Assembly (NCBI RefSeq): GCF_000938255.1
Contig: NZ_JYMR01000005.1
Location: 186,001-250,000, forward strand
Direction: 5' to 3'
From: Bradyrhizobium sp. LTSP849
Lineage (GTDB): Bacteria > Pseudomonadota > Alphaproteobacteria > Rhizobiales > Xanthobacteraceae
DNA: 64,000 nt
Shown: positions 15,744 to 25,403 of the stretch, piece after piece
Layout: each line of letters starts with the position of its first letter
How positions within the stretch are numbered: position 1 is the first letter of the stretch
Translations under genes and position numbers: made by a program
Notes under the pieces: model-generated
What the model saw: the letters and a program-made list of their open reading frames with translations, nothing else
Told to the model about the DNA's origin: nothing
Databases searched by the model: none

Positions 15744-16994
15744 TCAGGATGCGACGCCGGCGATCGCCAGCACGGTGTGCATCAGCACATTGGTGCCCGC
15801 GGCGCAGTCCGGCTGCTTCGCGTCCTCCAGCTCGTTGTGGCTGATGCCGTCCTTGCAAGGCACGAACACCATCGCCGCCGGCATGATGGTGTTGAGGTTG
15901 CAGGCGTCGTGGCCCGCGCCGGAGGTGATGCGGCGAGAGGAATAGCCGAGCGTCTTCGCCGCGTTCTCGACCGCTGCAATGAGCTTCGGATCGAAATGCG
16001 TCGGCGGCTTGCGCCAGACCAGATCAATCTTCACCTCGACCTTGCGGCGCGCTGCGATCTCCGCGATTGCTGCACGAAGATCGCGATCGAGCGCGTCCAT
16101 GATCGCGCCATCCGCGCTGCGGCAATCCATGGTGAAAGCGATCTCGCCCGGAATGACATTGCGCGAGGGATTTGCGATCACGGCTTCGCCGATGGTGCCG
16201 ACCGCCTTCGGTCCGTGCTTCTTCGCGGTGGCTTCCATCGCCAGCACGATCTCCGACAACGTCGCCAGCGCATCGCGCCGCAACGGCATCGGGGTTGAGC
16301 CCGCATGGCTCTCAAAGCCGGAAATCTTGCCGTCGTACCACAGCACGCCCTGGCCGGAATCGACCACACCGATCGTCTTGCCTTCGGCTTCCAGGATCGG
16401 GCCCTGCTCGATGTGCAGCTCGACGAAGCAGCCGAGCTTCTGAAAGCCGACCGGCTTGTCGCCGCGATAGCCGATGCCGTCGAGCGCCTGACCTACGGTC
16501 GTGCCCTCGACGTCCTTGCGCGACAGGATGTCGTCGGTGGTGAAATCGCCGACATAGGCAGCGGAGGCCATCATCGCGGGCGCAAAGCGCGAGCCTTCTT
16601 CATTGGTCCAGTTGACGACGCAGATTGGCGCTTCGGTCTCGATGCCGGCGTCGTTCAGCGTGCGGATCACTTCAAGCGCGCCGAGCGTTCCCAGGATGCC
16701 GTCATACTTGCCGCCGGTCGGCTGGGTGTCGAGATGCGAGCCGATGCCGACGGGCGGCTTCGACATGTCGCGTCCCTTGCGCAGGCCGAACTGTGATCCG
16801 AGCGCATCGACATGATACGCGAGCCCGGCGTCCTCGCAGGCCTTGCGGAACCAGTCGCGCACCTGCTTGTCTTCGCTGCTCAGCGTCAGCCGCCGTACGC
16901 CGCCTTTGGCCGTCGCGCCGAATTGCGCGGTCTCGTGGATGGAGCCCCAGAGGCGGGCGGAATCGATTTGCAGGTTGGTGGCGGCTCGGCTCAT
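15744..16994 (-). CDS. M20-family amidohydrolase (N-carbamoyl-L-amino acid / allantoate amidohydrolase type)
   Basis: This 416-residue binuclear metal hydrolase of the HyuC/AllC/UAH group has metal-ligand motifs GSHLDTQPTGGKYDG, NWTNEEGSRFAPAMM, ELHIEQGP and SGAGHDACNLN, and late HNE. Members cleave N-carbamoyl-amino acids, beta-ureidopropionate, allantoate or ureidoglycolate, releasing CO2 and ammonia. The ATG at 16994 (with GAGAG upstream) gives the family start and is preferred over a TTG at 17030 that overlaps the lysR stop. The operon context with LDH2-family and D-2-hydroxyacid dehydrogenases suggests a ureido acid as the substrate class. Confidence 0.9.
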   Translation of the reverse strand: MSRAATNLQIDSARLWGSIHETAQFGATAKGGVRRLTLSSEDKQVRDWFRKACEDAGLAYHVDALGSQFGLRKGRDMSKPPVGIGSHLDTQPTGGKYDGILGTLGALEVIRTLNDAGIETEAPICVVNWTNEEGSRFAPAMMASAAYVGDFTTDDILSRKDVEGTTVGQALDGIGYRGDKPVGFQKLGCFVELHIEQGPILEAEGKTIGVVDSGQGVLWYDGKISGFESHAGSTPMPLRRDALATLSEIVLAMEATAKKHGPKAVGTIGEAVIANPSRNVIPGEIAFTMDCRSADGAIMDALDRDLRAAIAEIAARRKVEVKIDLVWRKPPTHFDPKLIAAVENAAKTLGYSSRRITSGAGHDACNLNTIMPAAMVFVPCKDGISHNELEDAKQPDCAAGTNVLMHTVLAIAGVAS

Positions 16995-17026
16995 GCGGTC
17001 GTTCTCTCGATTGTCCGGCGCCTGTT

Positions 17027-17944
17027 TCAATGACGCGCCAGCGCGGGCGCGTCAACCGCGAGGCTGCTCTGCGCAATCTGACATGCAAGCTCGGCCACGC
17101 GCTCCACCGCCACGACGTCGGGCGAGGCGAGCCAGCTCGCGGTGAATGTCAGCGGCGCGATTTCCAGATCGGTGTCGAGCAGTTGCAGCCGCCCATCGGC
17201 GAGCTCGTTCTCGACGATCGCATCGGGGATCACGGCGATGCCGAGCCCCTCGACCGCCATGTGGATGACGGTCGCGAGCGACGCGGACGCGTGCAGCCGG
17301 ATCGGCGGCAACTCCGGCCGGTCGAACACCTCGCGCACGACCTCGTAGGGCCTGGTCTTGCGCGGGAAGGTAATGATCGGAAACCGGGCCAGCTCCGCCC
17401 GCGTTACCGGGCCGTGGCCGAGCCCGAGCGAGGGGCTTGCGAGAAAGCCGATCGGATAATCGGCGAGCACGCGGTTGTGTACGCCGGAGGCCGACAGCGG
17501 TCCAACGACGAAGGCCAACTCGATCTCCTGCGCGAGCAGGCGCGCGGTGAGGTTCGGCGTGATGTCGACTTCGATCTCCAGCGACAGGTTCGGATAGACC
17601 TCGTTCATGCTCTTCACGAGACGCGGCAGCCAGGTGTGCACGATGGTCTCGGCGACGCCGAGCCGCATCACGCCGCGCATGGCTGAGCGATCGCCGACCT
17701 CGGCCATCATCTGAGCGCGCAGGCCGATCAGCTTCTCCGCGTAGACCATCATCTGCCGGCCGCTCGGGGTCGGCGAGGCGACGCGATGATCCCGGTTCAG
17801 AAGCTTCACGCCCATCTCGCGTTCAAGCTGGGCGATGCGCTGGGAGATCGCCGGCTGGGTCGTATTGAGCCGTGCTGCGGCGCCGCGAAAGCTGCCGAGC
17901 TTCACAACCCAGAGGAACGTCTCGATCGATCTAAAGTCTAACAT
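17027..17944 (-). CDS. LysR-family transcriptional regulator
   Basis: This 305-residue LysR protein has an N-terminal winged helix (residues 1-60, MLDFRSIETFLWVVKLGSFRG then AARLNTTQPAISQRIAQLE) and a periplasmic-binding-like effector domain. It is the first gene of the leftward operon with the M20 hydrolase and two dehydrogenases, and is divergent from the DUF1445 and Liv genes. LysR proteins typically control the divergent promoter. A perfect 25-bp palindrome with T-N11-A character lies 15 bp upstream of its ATG. The first codons themselves form one arm of an outer inverted repeat. Confidence 0.95.
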   Translation of the reverse strand: MLDFRSIETFLWVVKLGSFRGAAARLNTTQPAISQRIAQLEREMGVKLLNRDHRVASPTPSGRQMMVYAEKLIGLRAQMMAEVGDRSAMRGVMRLGVAETIVHTWLPRLVKSMNEVYPNLSLEIEVDITPNLTARLLAQEIELAFVVGPLSASGVHNRVLADYPIGFLASPSLGLGHGPVTRAELARFPIITFPRKTRPYEVVREVFDRPELPPIRLHASASLATVIHMAVEGLGIAVIPDAIVENELADGRLQLLDTDLEIAPLTFTASWLASPDVVAVERVAELACQIAQSSLAVDAPALARH

Positions 17945-18011
17945 TGGAAGGATTTTCCCGATCGATAAATTAAATTTATCGATCTTGATTAGAAAGGAAG
18001 ATTAGACTTTA
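17932..18011. promoter_or_regulatory. Concentric inverted repeats in the lysR/DUF1445 divergent promoter
   Basis: The inner dyad at 17960-17984 is GATCGATAAATT, a central A, then AATTTATCGATC: a perfect 12+1+12 palindrome. The outer dyad is TAAAGTCTAA (17932-17941, inside the lysR start) and TTAGACTTTA (18002-18011), 10 bp each. Both dyads share the same centre to within 0.5 bp. This is the natural site for the LysR protein to control the LysR operon and the DUF1445-Liv transcript. Confidence 0.75.
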
Positions 18012-18064
18012 TAGCACGCTTGGTGTTGGCTTGTCTTTGTCGAGTTTATAGGCAGGTCGATCAC

Positions 18065-18880
18065 ATGACTGTTTTGGTGGCAGCGCAGCAAACTGAAGCA
18101 CCCGACGCCCTCCCGAGCCGCCAGTCGCGGCTCGCCTACCGTGGCGGCCAGGTTGGTTCCACCGCGGGTGTCGCCCCCGGCTTCGTCCAGGGCAATCTGG
18201 CGATCCTGCCTGCGGAATACGCCAGCGCCTTTCACCGCTTCTGCCAGCTCAATCCGAAACCGTGCCCGATCATCGGCATGTCCGACGTCGGCAGCCCGCA
18301 CATCCCCGCGCTCGGCGCCGATCTCGACATCCGCACCGACGTGCCGCGCTATCGCGTCTGGCGCGACGGCGAAGTCGTGGACGAGCCGACCGACGTGACC
18401 AAGCATTGGCGCGATGATCTCGTGACCTTCGTGCTCGGCTGCTCATTCTCGTTCGAAGAGGCGCTGCTCGACGAGGGCATGCCGATCCGCCACATCGAGC
18501 AGAACGTGCGGGTGCCGATGTACCGCACTAACATTGCCTGCGGCGAGGCCGGCCCGTTCGCCGGCCCTATGGTGGTGTCGATGCGTCCGTTCAGGCCGGC
18601 CGATGCGATCCGCGCGGTACAGATCACCTCGCGCTATCCCGCCGTGCACGGCGCACCCGTGCACCTCGGTCATCCGCACCTGATCGGCATCAAGGACATC
18701 GCCAAGCCCGACTATGGTGATCCCGTACCGGTCGCCGAGGACGAGATTCCGGTGTTCTGGGCCTGCGGCGTCACGCCGCAATCGGTCATCAACGCCGCCA
18801 AACTACCGTTCGCGATCACGCATTCGCCCGGCTTGATGCTCGTGACGGATCTGAAGAACAGGACCATGGCCGTGATTTAG
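18065..18880 (+). CDS. DUF1445 putative hydro-lyase (D-glutamate cyclase-like)
   Basis: This 271-residue cytosolic protein matches the DUF1445 family. It starts [32 protein letters not shown] and contains the conserved [50 protein letters not shown] and [11 protein letters not shown] blocks. The family is annotated as putative hydro-lyases and is homologous to the cyclase domain of animal D-glutamate cyclase, which makes 5-oxo-D-proline. The ATG at 18065 is used because the homology begins there. It is divergent from lysR and precedes the Liv-type genes by 91 bp, so it probably shares their LysR control. Its true substrate in bacteria is unsettled. Confidence 0.88.
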   Translation: MTVLVAAQQTEAPDALPSRQSRLAYRGGQVGSTAGVAPGFVQGNLAILPAEYASAFHRFCQLNPKPCPIIGMSDVGSPHIPALGADLDIRTDVPRYRVWRDGEVVDEPTDVTKHWRDDLVTFVLGCSFSFEEALLDEGMPIRHIEQNVRVPMYRTNIACGEAGPFAGPMVVSMRPFRPADAIRAVQITSRYPAVHGAPVHLGHPHLIGIKDIAKPDYGDPVPVAEDEIPVFWACGVTPQSVINAAKLPFAITHSPGLMLVTDLKNRTMAVI

Positions 18881-18883
18881 TGG

Positions 18884-18897
18884 GCAGCATTTGCTGC
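18884..18897. repeat. Small hairpin after the DUF1445 gene
   Basis: GCAGCA-TT-TGCTGC is a perfect 6-bp stem 3 bp after the stop, followed by TTCTTC rather than a clean T-run. It could attenuate transcription between the DUF1445 gene and the ABC transporter, or protect the mRNA end. Confidence 0.4.
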
Positions 18898-18971
18898 TTC
18901 TTCAGGCTTTGCGCTATCCACCAATCGCTTCATTCGATACGCACAAAATTCAGTAACAGGGGACTTTGCCC

Positions 18972-20216
18972 ATGACGATCACTCGCCGCGACGTTCTGCT
19001 CGGAGCCACCGCCACCGCCGCGCTGATGCCGCTAGCCGCCCGCGCGCAAACCTCCGAAGTGGTGATCGGTGCCACCTATCCATTATCGGGCTCAGGCGCC
19101 CAGGTGGGTGTCGATGCGCAACGGGCGTTCGAGACCGCGGTCGATATCATCAATAACGATCAAGACTTCGACCTTCCGCTTGCAAAGGGCTTGGGCTTGC
19201 CCGGCCTCGGCGGCGCCAAGATCCGTATCGTCTATGCCGACACCCAGGGCGACCCGCAAAAGGGGCGTGCCGAAGCCGAGCGCCTGATCACGCAGGAAAA
19301 GGTCTGCGCCATCCTCGGTTCCTATCAAAGCGCAGTGGCAGTCACGATCAGCCAGATCTGCGAACGTTACCAGACTCCGTTCCTGTCGGCGGACAACTCC
19401 TCGCCGAGCCTGCATCGCCGCGGCCTGAAGTATTATTTCCGCGCCTCGCCGCATGACGAGATGTTCTCGGCCGGGATGTTCGATTTCCTCGATGCGATGA
19501 AGAAGAAGGGCGCCAAGGCCGACACGCTGGCGCTGTTCCACGAAGATACGATCTTCGGCACCGACTCCGCCAACGCGCAGACCAAGCTCGCGGCCGAGCG
19601 CGGCTACAAGATCGTTTCCGACATCAAGTACCGGGCCAACTCGCCGTCGCTTTCGGCCGAGGTGCAGCAGCTCAAGGCAGCCAATGCCGACGTGCTGATG
19701 CCCTCGAGCTACACCACCGACGGCATCCTGCTGATCAAGACCATGGCCGAGCTCGGCTATAAGCCGAACGCGATCGTGGCGCAGGCCGCAGGCTTCTCCG
19801 AGAAGGCGCTTTACGACGCGGTCGGCGACAAGCTCGAGGGCGCGATCACCCGCGGCAGCTTCTCGCTCGATCTCGCCGCCAAGCGGCCGATGGTCGGCAA
19901 GATCAACGACCTGTTCAAGGCGAAGTCCGGCAAGGACCTCAACGACAACACCTCGCGGCAATTCATGGCGATGATCGTGATTGCAGACGCCATCAACCGC
20001 GCCAAGTCGACCGACGGCGAGAAGATCCGCGACGCGATGGCGGCAACCGATATCCCGGGTGAGCAGACCATCATGCCCTGGAAGCGCGTCAAGTTCGACG
20101 ACATGGGCCAGAACAACGACGCCGATCCGGTGCTGCTGCAATATGTCGGCGGCAAGTTCGTCACCATCTTCCCGACGCAGGCGGCGGTTGCCGATGCGAT
20201 CTGGCCGATGAAGTAA
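18972..20216 (+). CDS. Liv-type ABC transporter substrate-binding protein, Tat-type signal
   Basis: This 414-residue type-I periplasmic binding protein starts MTITRRDVLLGATATAALMP. The twin-arginine and hydrophobic core predict Tat export, with cleavage near AARAQ (about residue 26). The mature part opens VVIGATYPLSGSGAQVGVDAQRAFE, as in branched-chain/amide binding proteins. The ATG at 18972 is preceded by AGGGGA and preferred over a TTG two codons upstream. It is the first gene of a complete five-gene transporter. Such Liv-type systems import branched amino acids, amides, urea or aromatic acids. The neighbouring M20 hydrolase and DUF1445 genes hint at a ureido or cyclic amino-acid derivative (inference). 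Confidence 0.92.
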   Translation: MTITRRDVLLGATATAALMPLAARAQTSEVVIGATYPLSGSGAQVGVDAQRAFETAVDIINNDQDFDLPLAKGLGLPGLGGAKIRIVYADTQGDPQKGRAEAERLITQEKVCAILGSYQSAVAVTISQICERYQTPFLSADNSSPSLHRRGLKYYFRASPHDEMFSAGMFDFLDAMKKKGAKADTLALFHEDTIFGTDSANAQTKLAAERGYKIVSDIKYRANSPSLSAEVQQLKAANADVLMPSSYTTDGILLIKTMAELGYKPNAIVAQAAGFSEKALYDAVGDKLEGAITRGSFSLDLAAKRPMVGKINDLFKAKSGKDLNDNTSRQFMAMIVIADAINRAKSTDGEKIRDAMAATDIPGEQTIMPWKRVKFDDMGQNNDADPVLLQYVGGKFVTIFPTQAAVADAIWPMK

Positions 20217-20248
20217 GCGATCGGGTTGCGGGCGGGGGACGAAGCAAC

Positions 20249-21127
20249 GTGACAGCCGAAACCATTATCCAAAGCCTGGCGAGCGGCCTCCTGATGGGGC
20301 TGCTCTACGGACTGATCGCCGTCGGCCTGGCGTTGATCTTCGGCCTGATGGACGTCGTCAATTTCGCCCATGGCGAATTCCTGATGATCGCGATGTATGT
20401 GACGTTCTTCCTGTTCACGTTCTTCGCGATCGATCCGCTGCTCGCCGCGCCCCTGGCCGCCGCGGCTTTGTTCGTGCTGGGGGCAGTGGTCTATCTCGTG
20501 GTCGTAAGGTTTGCGATGCGTGCCAAGGCCAATGTCGGCATGGTGCAGATCTTCGCGACCTTTGGCCTCGCGATCGTGATGCGCGGCCTGGCGCAGCTGT
20601 TCTTCACGGCCGATTATCGCAGCGTCCCCCAGTCATGGCTCGGCGGCAAGACGGTATCGATCGCCGGGATCTTCCTGCCCCAGCCGCAGCTCTTCGGCGC
20701 GCTGGTCGCGATCGCCGCGTTCGGCGGGCTCTACCTCTTCATCAATCGCACCGATTTCGGCCGCGCCCTGGAGGCGACCCGTGAGGATCCCGGTGCGGTG
20801 GCCCTCGTCGGCATCGACAAGAACCGCGTGTTCGCGCTCGGCTGGGGCCTTGGCGGCGCGCTGGTCGGGCTTGCCGGCGCTATCATGGCGAGCTTCTTCT
20901 ACATCTATCCCGACGTCGGCGCATCCTTTGCACTGATCGCCTATGTCACGGTGGCGCTTGGCGGCTTCGGCAGCGTGTTCGGCGCCTTCGCCGGCGGCAT
21001 CATCGTCGGTCTCGTCGAGGCCACTACCGCGCTCGTGCTGCCGCCATCATTGAAGTCGGTCGGCATCTATGCCGTCTATCTCCTCGTGGTCTTCATCCGG
21101 CCACGCGGCCTGTTCGGATCGATGTGA
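20249..21127 (+). CDS. livH: Branched-chain amino acid-type ABC permease LivH
   Basis: This 292-residue inner-membrane permease has about eight hydrophobic segments. Typical LivH features are LLMGLLYGLIAVGLALIFGL, the MDVVNFAHGEF motif and the cytoplasmic loop GRALEATREDPGAVALVGI that contacts the ATPases. The GTG start at 20249 has a GGGGGA ribosome site and lies 32 bp after the binding-protein gene. The stop at 21127 is 1 bp before the livM start codon, indicating translational coupling. Confidence 0.95.
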   Translation: MTAETIIQSLASGLLMGLLYGLIAVGLALIFGLMDVVNFAHGEFLMIAMYVTFFLFTFFAIDPLLAAPLAAAALFVLGAVVYLVVVRFAMRAKANVGMVQIFATFGLAIVMRGLAQLFFTADYRSVPQSWLGGKTVSIAGIFLPQPQLFGALVAIAAFGGLYLFINRTDFGRALEATREDPGAVALVGIDKNRVFALGWGLGGALVGLAGAIMASFFYIYPDVGASFALIAYVTVALGGFGSVFGAFAGGIIVGLVEATTALVLPPSLKSVGIYAVYLLVVFIRPRGLFGSM

Positions 21128-21128
21128 G

Positions 21129-22102
21129 ATGGACAAGAGCTTCACAGAGCGGCGGCGCCGCGAACTCCTCGTTGCAGCGTGCCTCGCGGTCGCCGCGGCG
21201 CTCGTGCCGTTGTTCGTCAAGAATCCGAACGTCCAGAACATCATGATTTTGACGCTGATGTTCGGGGCGCTGTCGCAGAGCTGGAACATCCTTTCGGGCT
21301 ATTGCGGGCAGATATCGCTCGGGCATGCCCTCTATTTCGGCCTGGGCGCCTATACCACCACGCTCTTGTTCACGAAGTTCGGCGTGCCGCCCTGGTTCGG
21401 TATGCTCGCCGGCGGCGTCATCTCCGCCGTGATCGCGATGGCGCTCGGCTATCCCTGCTTCCGCCTTGGTGGCCACTACTTTGCGATCGCCACCATCGTG
21501 ATCGCCGAGATCGGCTTGCTGCTGATCCAGAACTGGGACTGGGCGGGTGCGGCCCTCGGCATCGAGATGCCCGTGCGCGGCGACAGCTGGCTGAAATTCC
21601 AGTTCGCCCGCAGCAAGCTGCCGTACTTCTATTTCGCGCTGGCGCTCGCTTGCATCGCCTGGATCGTCACCTGGTGGCTGGAAGATTCGAAATGGGGCTA
21701 CTGGTGGCGCGCGGTGAAGGACAATCCCGATGCAGCCCAGAGCCTCGGAGTGGTCGTGTTCGATTCCAAGATGGGTGCTGCGGCTGTCTCTGCCTTCCTG
21801 GTCGCGGTCGGCGGTAGCTTCTATGCCATGTATGTTTCTTATATCGATCCCGGAAGTGTCATGGGCTTCCAGTTCTCGTTGCTGATGGCGTTGCCGGCGG
21901 TGCTGGGTGGCATCGGCACGCTGTGGGGGCCGCTGCTCGGCGCGGTAATCCTGATTCCGCTCACTGAGCTGACGCGGTCCTATATCGGCGGCTCCGGCCG
22001 CGGCGTCGATCTCATCGTCTATGGCACGCTGATCGTTGTGATTGCGCTGGCGCGGCCGGAAGGTCTGATCGGGCTATTCTCGCGCCGCAAGGAGACTGCG
22101 CG

Positions 22103-22106
<4 letters not shown>
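21129..22106 (+). CDS. livM: Branched-chain amino acid-type ABC permease LivM
   Basis: This 325-residue membrane protein forms the channel with LivH. The LivM hallmark WNILSGYCGQISLGHALYFGLGAY is at about residues 50-75, and the loop WWRAVKDNPDAAQSLGV is the ATPase-docking segment. The ATG at 21129 immediately follows the livH stop, and the 3' end overlaps livG by ATGA. The product is polytopic with a short charged N-terminus (MDKSFTERRRRE). Confidence 0.95.
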
Positions 22107-22817
<711 letters not shown>

Positions 22818-22834
<17 letters not shown>

Positions 22835-23522
22835 AGTCACGACCGCCTATCAGGGGCTGGTCGCGATCTCCGCGGTCAGTATCGAAGTTGCCAAGGGCGA
22901 GATCGTCTGCGTTGCGGGCGCCAACGGCGCGGGCAAGTCGACGCTGCTGAAATCCATCGCCGGCGCCGAGCGGCCGCGCTCGGGCACGGTGACCTTCGAC
23001 GGCAAGCGCCTCGACGGCATGGCACAGCATCACATCACGGCCACCGGTATCGCTTATGTGCCGGAAAATCGCCGCCTGTTTCCGCGCTTGTCCGTGCGCG
23101 ACAATCTGCGCCTCGGCAGCTATCTGTATCGCAGTGAAGCCAACCGCGAAGAACCGCTCGATCTCGTCTTCACGTTGTTCCCGCGCCTGTCCGAGCGCCT
23201 GGAGCAGCGCGCCGAGACGCTGTCGGGCGGCGAGCAGCAGATGCTCGCGATCGGCCGTGCACTGATGACGCGCCCGCGGCTGTTGATGCTGGATGAGCCG
23301 TCGCAGGGCATCATGCCGAAGCTGGTCGACGAGATCTTCCAGGCGGTGAATCGTATCCGCGACGCCGGCATGACCGTGTTGATCGTCGAGCAGCGCATGG
23401 CCGAATGCCTGGAGATCGCCGACCGCGCCTACATCCTGCAAACCGGCCGCGTGCTGATGCAGGGACCGGCTGCGGAGATCAGGGGCAATCCGGACGTGCG
23501 CAAGGCGTATCTGGGGCTGTAG
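22818..23522 (+). CDS. livF: Branched-chain amino acid-type ABC ATPase LivF
   Basis: This 234-residue ATPase has Walker A GANGAGKST (about 35-43), the canonical signature LSGGEQQMLAIGRALM, Walker B LLMLDEPSQG and switch His-equivalent region IVEQRMAE. It begins within the livG 3' end (17-bp overlap) and is the last gene of the transporter operon. A long inverted-repeat element follows 38 bp after the stop. Confidence 0.95.
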
Positions 23523-23560
23523 CTGCTAAGTGTTGGGCACGCGCGTCCCACACACTCGGT

Positions 23561-23680
23561 GTCATCGCCCGCCTTGTGCGCGCTTGCGCACTGGGGCGGG
23601 CGATCCAGTACTCCGAGACGTCAGTGGGATACGGAGAGGCTGCGGCGTACTGGATTCCCCGCCTTCGCGGGGAATGATAG
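23561..23680. repeat. Intergenic inverted-repeat element, family D copy 1
   Basis: The element starts GTCATCGCCCGCC and ends GCGGGGAATGATAG. An inner hairpin has CGCCCGCC/GGCGGGCG arms around GTGCGC-GCTT-GCGCAC, and the right part contains GCGGCGTACTGGATTCCCCGC. A second copy with the same block order (GCGGGCGATCCAGTA, then GCGGCGTACT) lies at 47156-47258. It sits between the convergent livF and otnC genes, where it may also stop transcription. Confidence 0.75.
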
Positions 23681-23693
23681 TGGTGGGAGGGCA

Positions 23694-24359
23694 CTAATGT
23701 TCGTGCCCATGCTCTGGCAACGCCACCCCGAACACCTTCACCAGATCCGTCACCTGCTCCGGCGACAGGTACCGCGGGTTCATCCCGCGCAGCAGCAGGT
23801 ACAGCTTCGCCGTCTCCTCCAGCTCCTCGGTCGCGAACACGGCGGCCTCCAGCGTGTCGCCGGCGACAACCGGGCCGTGATTGGCGAGCAGCACCGATGA
23901 ATATTTCCCCGCCAGCCCCTTGATTGCATCCGCCACCGCGGGATCGCCGGGGCGGTAATAGGGCACGAGTGCGGTGGCGCCGCATTTCATCAGATAATAG
24001 GCCGTCATCGGCGGCAACGCGGCGCGCGGGTCGATCTCGGGCAGCATCGAGACCGCGACCGAATGGGTGGAGTGCAGATGCACGATGGCGCGCGCGCTGC
24101 CGCGCGTGTCATAGAGCGCAGTGTGCAGCGGAACTTCCTTGGTCGGAGCATCGCCCGACACCAGCCGCCCCTGATCGTCCAGCCGCGACAGCCGCGCGGG
24201 ATCGAGGAAGCCGAGCGAGGCGTTGGTCGGCGTCACCAGCCAGCCGCCGTCGGCAAGCTTTACGCTGATATTGCCGGAGGAGCCCGGCGTCAGCCCGCGC
24301 TCGAACAGGGACCGCCCGAAGCGGCAGATATCCTCACGCAGCCTTGTTTCATCGCTCAT
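23694..24359 (-). CDS. otnC: 3-oxo-tetronate 4-phosphate decarboxylase (OtnC, class-II aldolase family)
   Basis: This 221-residue class-II aldolase/adducin-fold protein has GLTPGSSGNISVKL (substrate-phosphate loop, about 22-35) and Zn ligands in IVHLHSTHSVAVSML and LLANHGPVVAG. In the tetronate pathway OtnC decarboxylates 3-oxo-tetronate 4-phosphate to dihydroxyacetone phosphate and CO2. The assignment rests on the neighbouring ltnD, otnI and otnK genes, since the fold alone also fits fuculose-phosphate aldolases. ATG at 24359 gives the family start MSDETRLREDICRFGRSLF; an ATG at 24368 is an equally possible start. It is divergent from ltnD. Confidence 0.88.
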   Translation of the reverse strand: MSDETRLREDICRFGRSLFERGLTPGSSGNISVKLADGGWLVTPTNASLGFLDPARLSRLDDQGRLVSGDAPTKEVPLHTALYDTRGSARAIVHLHSTHSVAVSMLPEIDPRAALPPMTAYYLMKCGATALVPYYRPGDPAVADAIKGLAGKYSSVLLANHGPVVAGDTLEAAVFATEELEETAKLYLLLRGMNPRYLSPEQVTDLVKVFGVALPEHGHEH

Positions 24360-24473
24360 GGCCGTCATGTCCGTTTGTCTCACGCTTTGGCAGCGCGGCC
24401 AAGCCGTGTTATTCGAGATGACGAGCCGCCGCAAAGGCTGGCCGTCCGGGAAACGTTTGCAAGGGTAAGCCGC

Positions 24474-25391
24474 ATGTCCGCCTCCACGTCACAAAATCAG
24501 CGCATCGCCGTCATCGGGCTCGGCTCGATGGGCTTTGGCATGGCGACTTCGCTGAAGCGTGCAGGCCATGCCGTCACCGGCTGCGACGTCTCGACTGACG
24601 CAGTGGCGCGCTTTGTGACCGATGGCGGCGCGGGCGCCAAGACGCCTGCCGAAGGCGCCAAGGACGCCGATATCGTCGTCAGCGTCGTCGTCAATGCTGC
24701 GCAGACCGAAACCATCCTGTTCGGCAAGGACGGCGCCGCCGAGACCATGCCGAAGGACAGCGTGTTCGTGTCGTCCGCCACCATGGATCCCGATGTGGCG
24801 CGACGTCTCGCCAAGCAATTGGAGGCCACCGGCCGGCATTACCTCGACGCGCCGATCTCCGGCGGCGCGCAACGCGCGGCGCAAGGCGAATTGACGATCC
24901 TCGCCTCCGGCAGTCCCGCCGCGTTCGCAAAGGCGCGGCCCGCACTCGATGCGATGGCCGCGAAACTCTACGAGCTCGGCGATGCTGCGGGGCAGGGTGC
25001 CGCGTTCAAGATGATCAACCAGCTGCTGGCCGGCGTGCACATCGCCGCCGCATCGGAAGCAATTGCGTTTGCCGCCAAGCAGGGCCTCGACATCCGCAAG
25101 GTCTATGAGGTGATCACGGCGTCCGCCGGCAATTCCTGGATGTTCGAGAATCGCATGCCGCATGTGCTCGACGGCGATTACACGCCGCGCAGCGCCGTCG
25201 AGATTTTCGTCAAGGACCTCGGCATTATTCAGGACATGGCGCGCAGTGCCAGATTTCCGGTGCCGGTTTCCGCCGCAGCGCTCCAGATGTTCCTGATGAC
25301 ATCAGCTGCCGGCATGGGACGCGACGACGATGCGTCGGTGGCGCGGATGTATGCGCAGGTCACCGGCGTCAAGCTTCCCGGCGACAAGTAG
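24474..25391 (+). CDS. ltnD: L-threonate dehydrogenase (LtnD, beta-hydroxyacid dehydrogenase family)
   Basis: This 305-residue 3-hydroxyisobutyrate-dehydrogenase-like protein has NAD motif GLGSMGFGMA (about 15-24), substrate loop DAPISGGAQRAAQG (about 126-139) and catalytic Lys in GAAFKMINQLL. LtnD oxidises L-threonate at C2 to 2-oxo-tetronate. The specific call comes from the uninterrupted order ltnD-otnI-otnK with divergent otnC. The ATG at 24474 begins the homology. A 12-bp gap to otnI indicates an operon. Confidence 0.9.
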   Translation: MSASTSQNQRIAVIGLGSMGFGMATSLKRAGHAVTGCDVSTDAVARFVTDGGAGAKTPAEGAKDADIVVSVVVNAAQTETILFGKDGAAETMPKDSVFVSSATMDPDVARRLAKQLEATGRHYLDAPISGGAQRAAQGELTILASGSPAAFAKARPALDAMAAKLYELGDAAGQGAAFKMINQLLAGVHIAAASEAIAFAAKQGLDIRKVYEVITASAGNSWMFENRMPHVLDGDYTPRSAVEIFVKDLGIIQDMARSARFPVPVSAAALQMFLMTSAAGMGRDDDASVARMYAQVTGVKLPGDK

Positions 25392-25403
25392 AAGAGGATT
25401 CCC

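Noticed and set aside
24451..24458. AAACGTTT upstream of ltnD as a LacI-type operator
   Set aside because: Only an 8-bp core, no extended symmetry and no LacI gene in the window; too little evidence.
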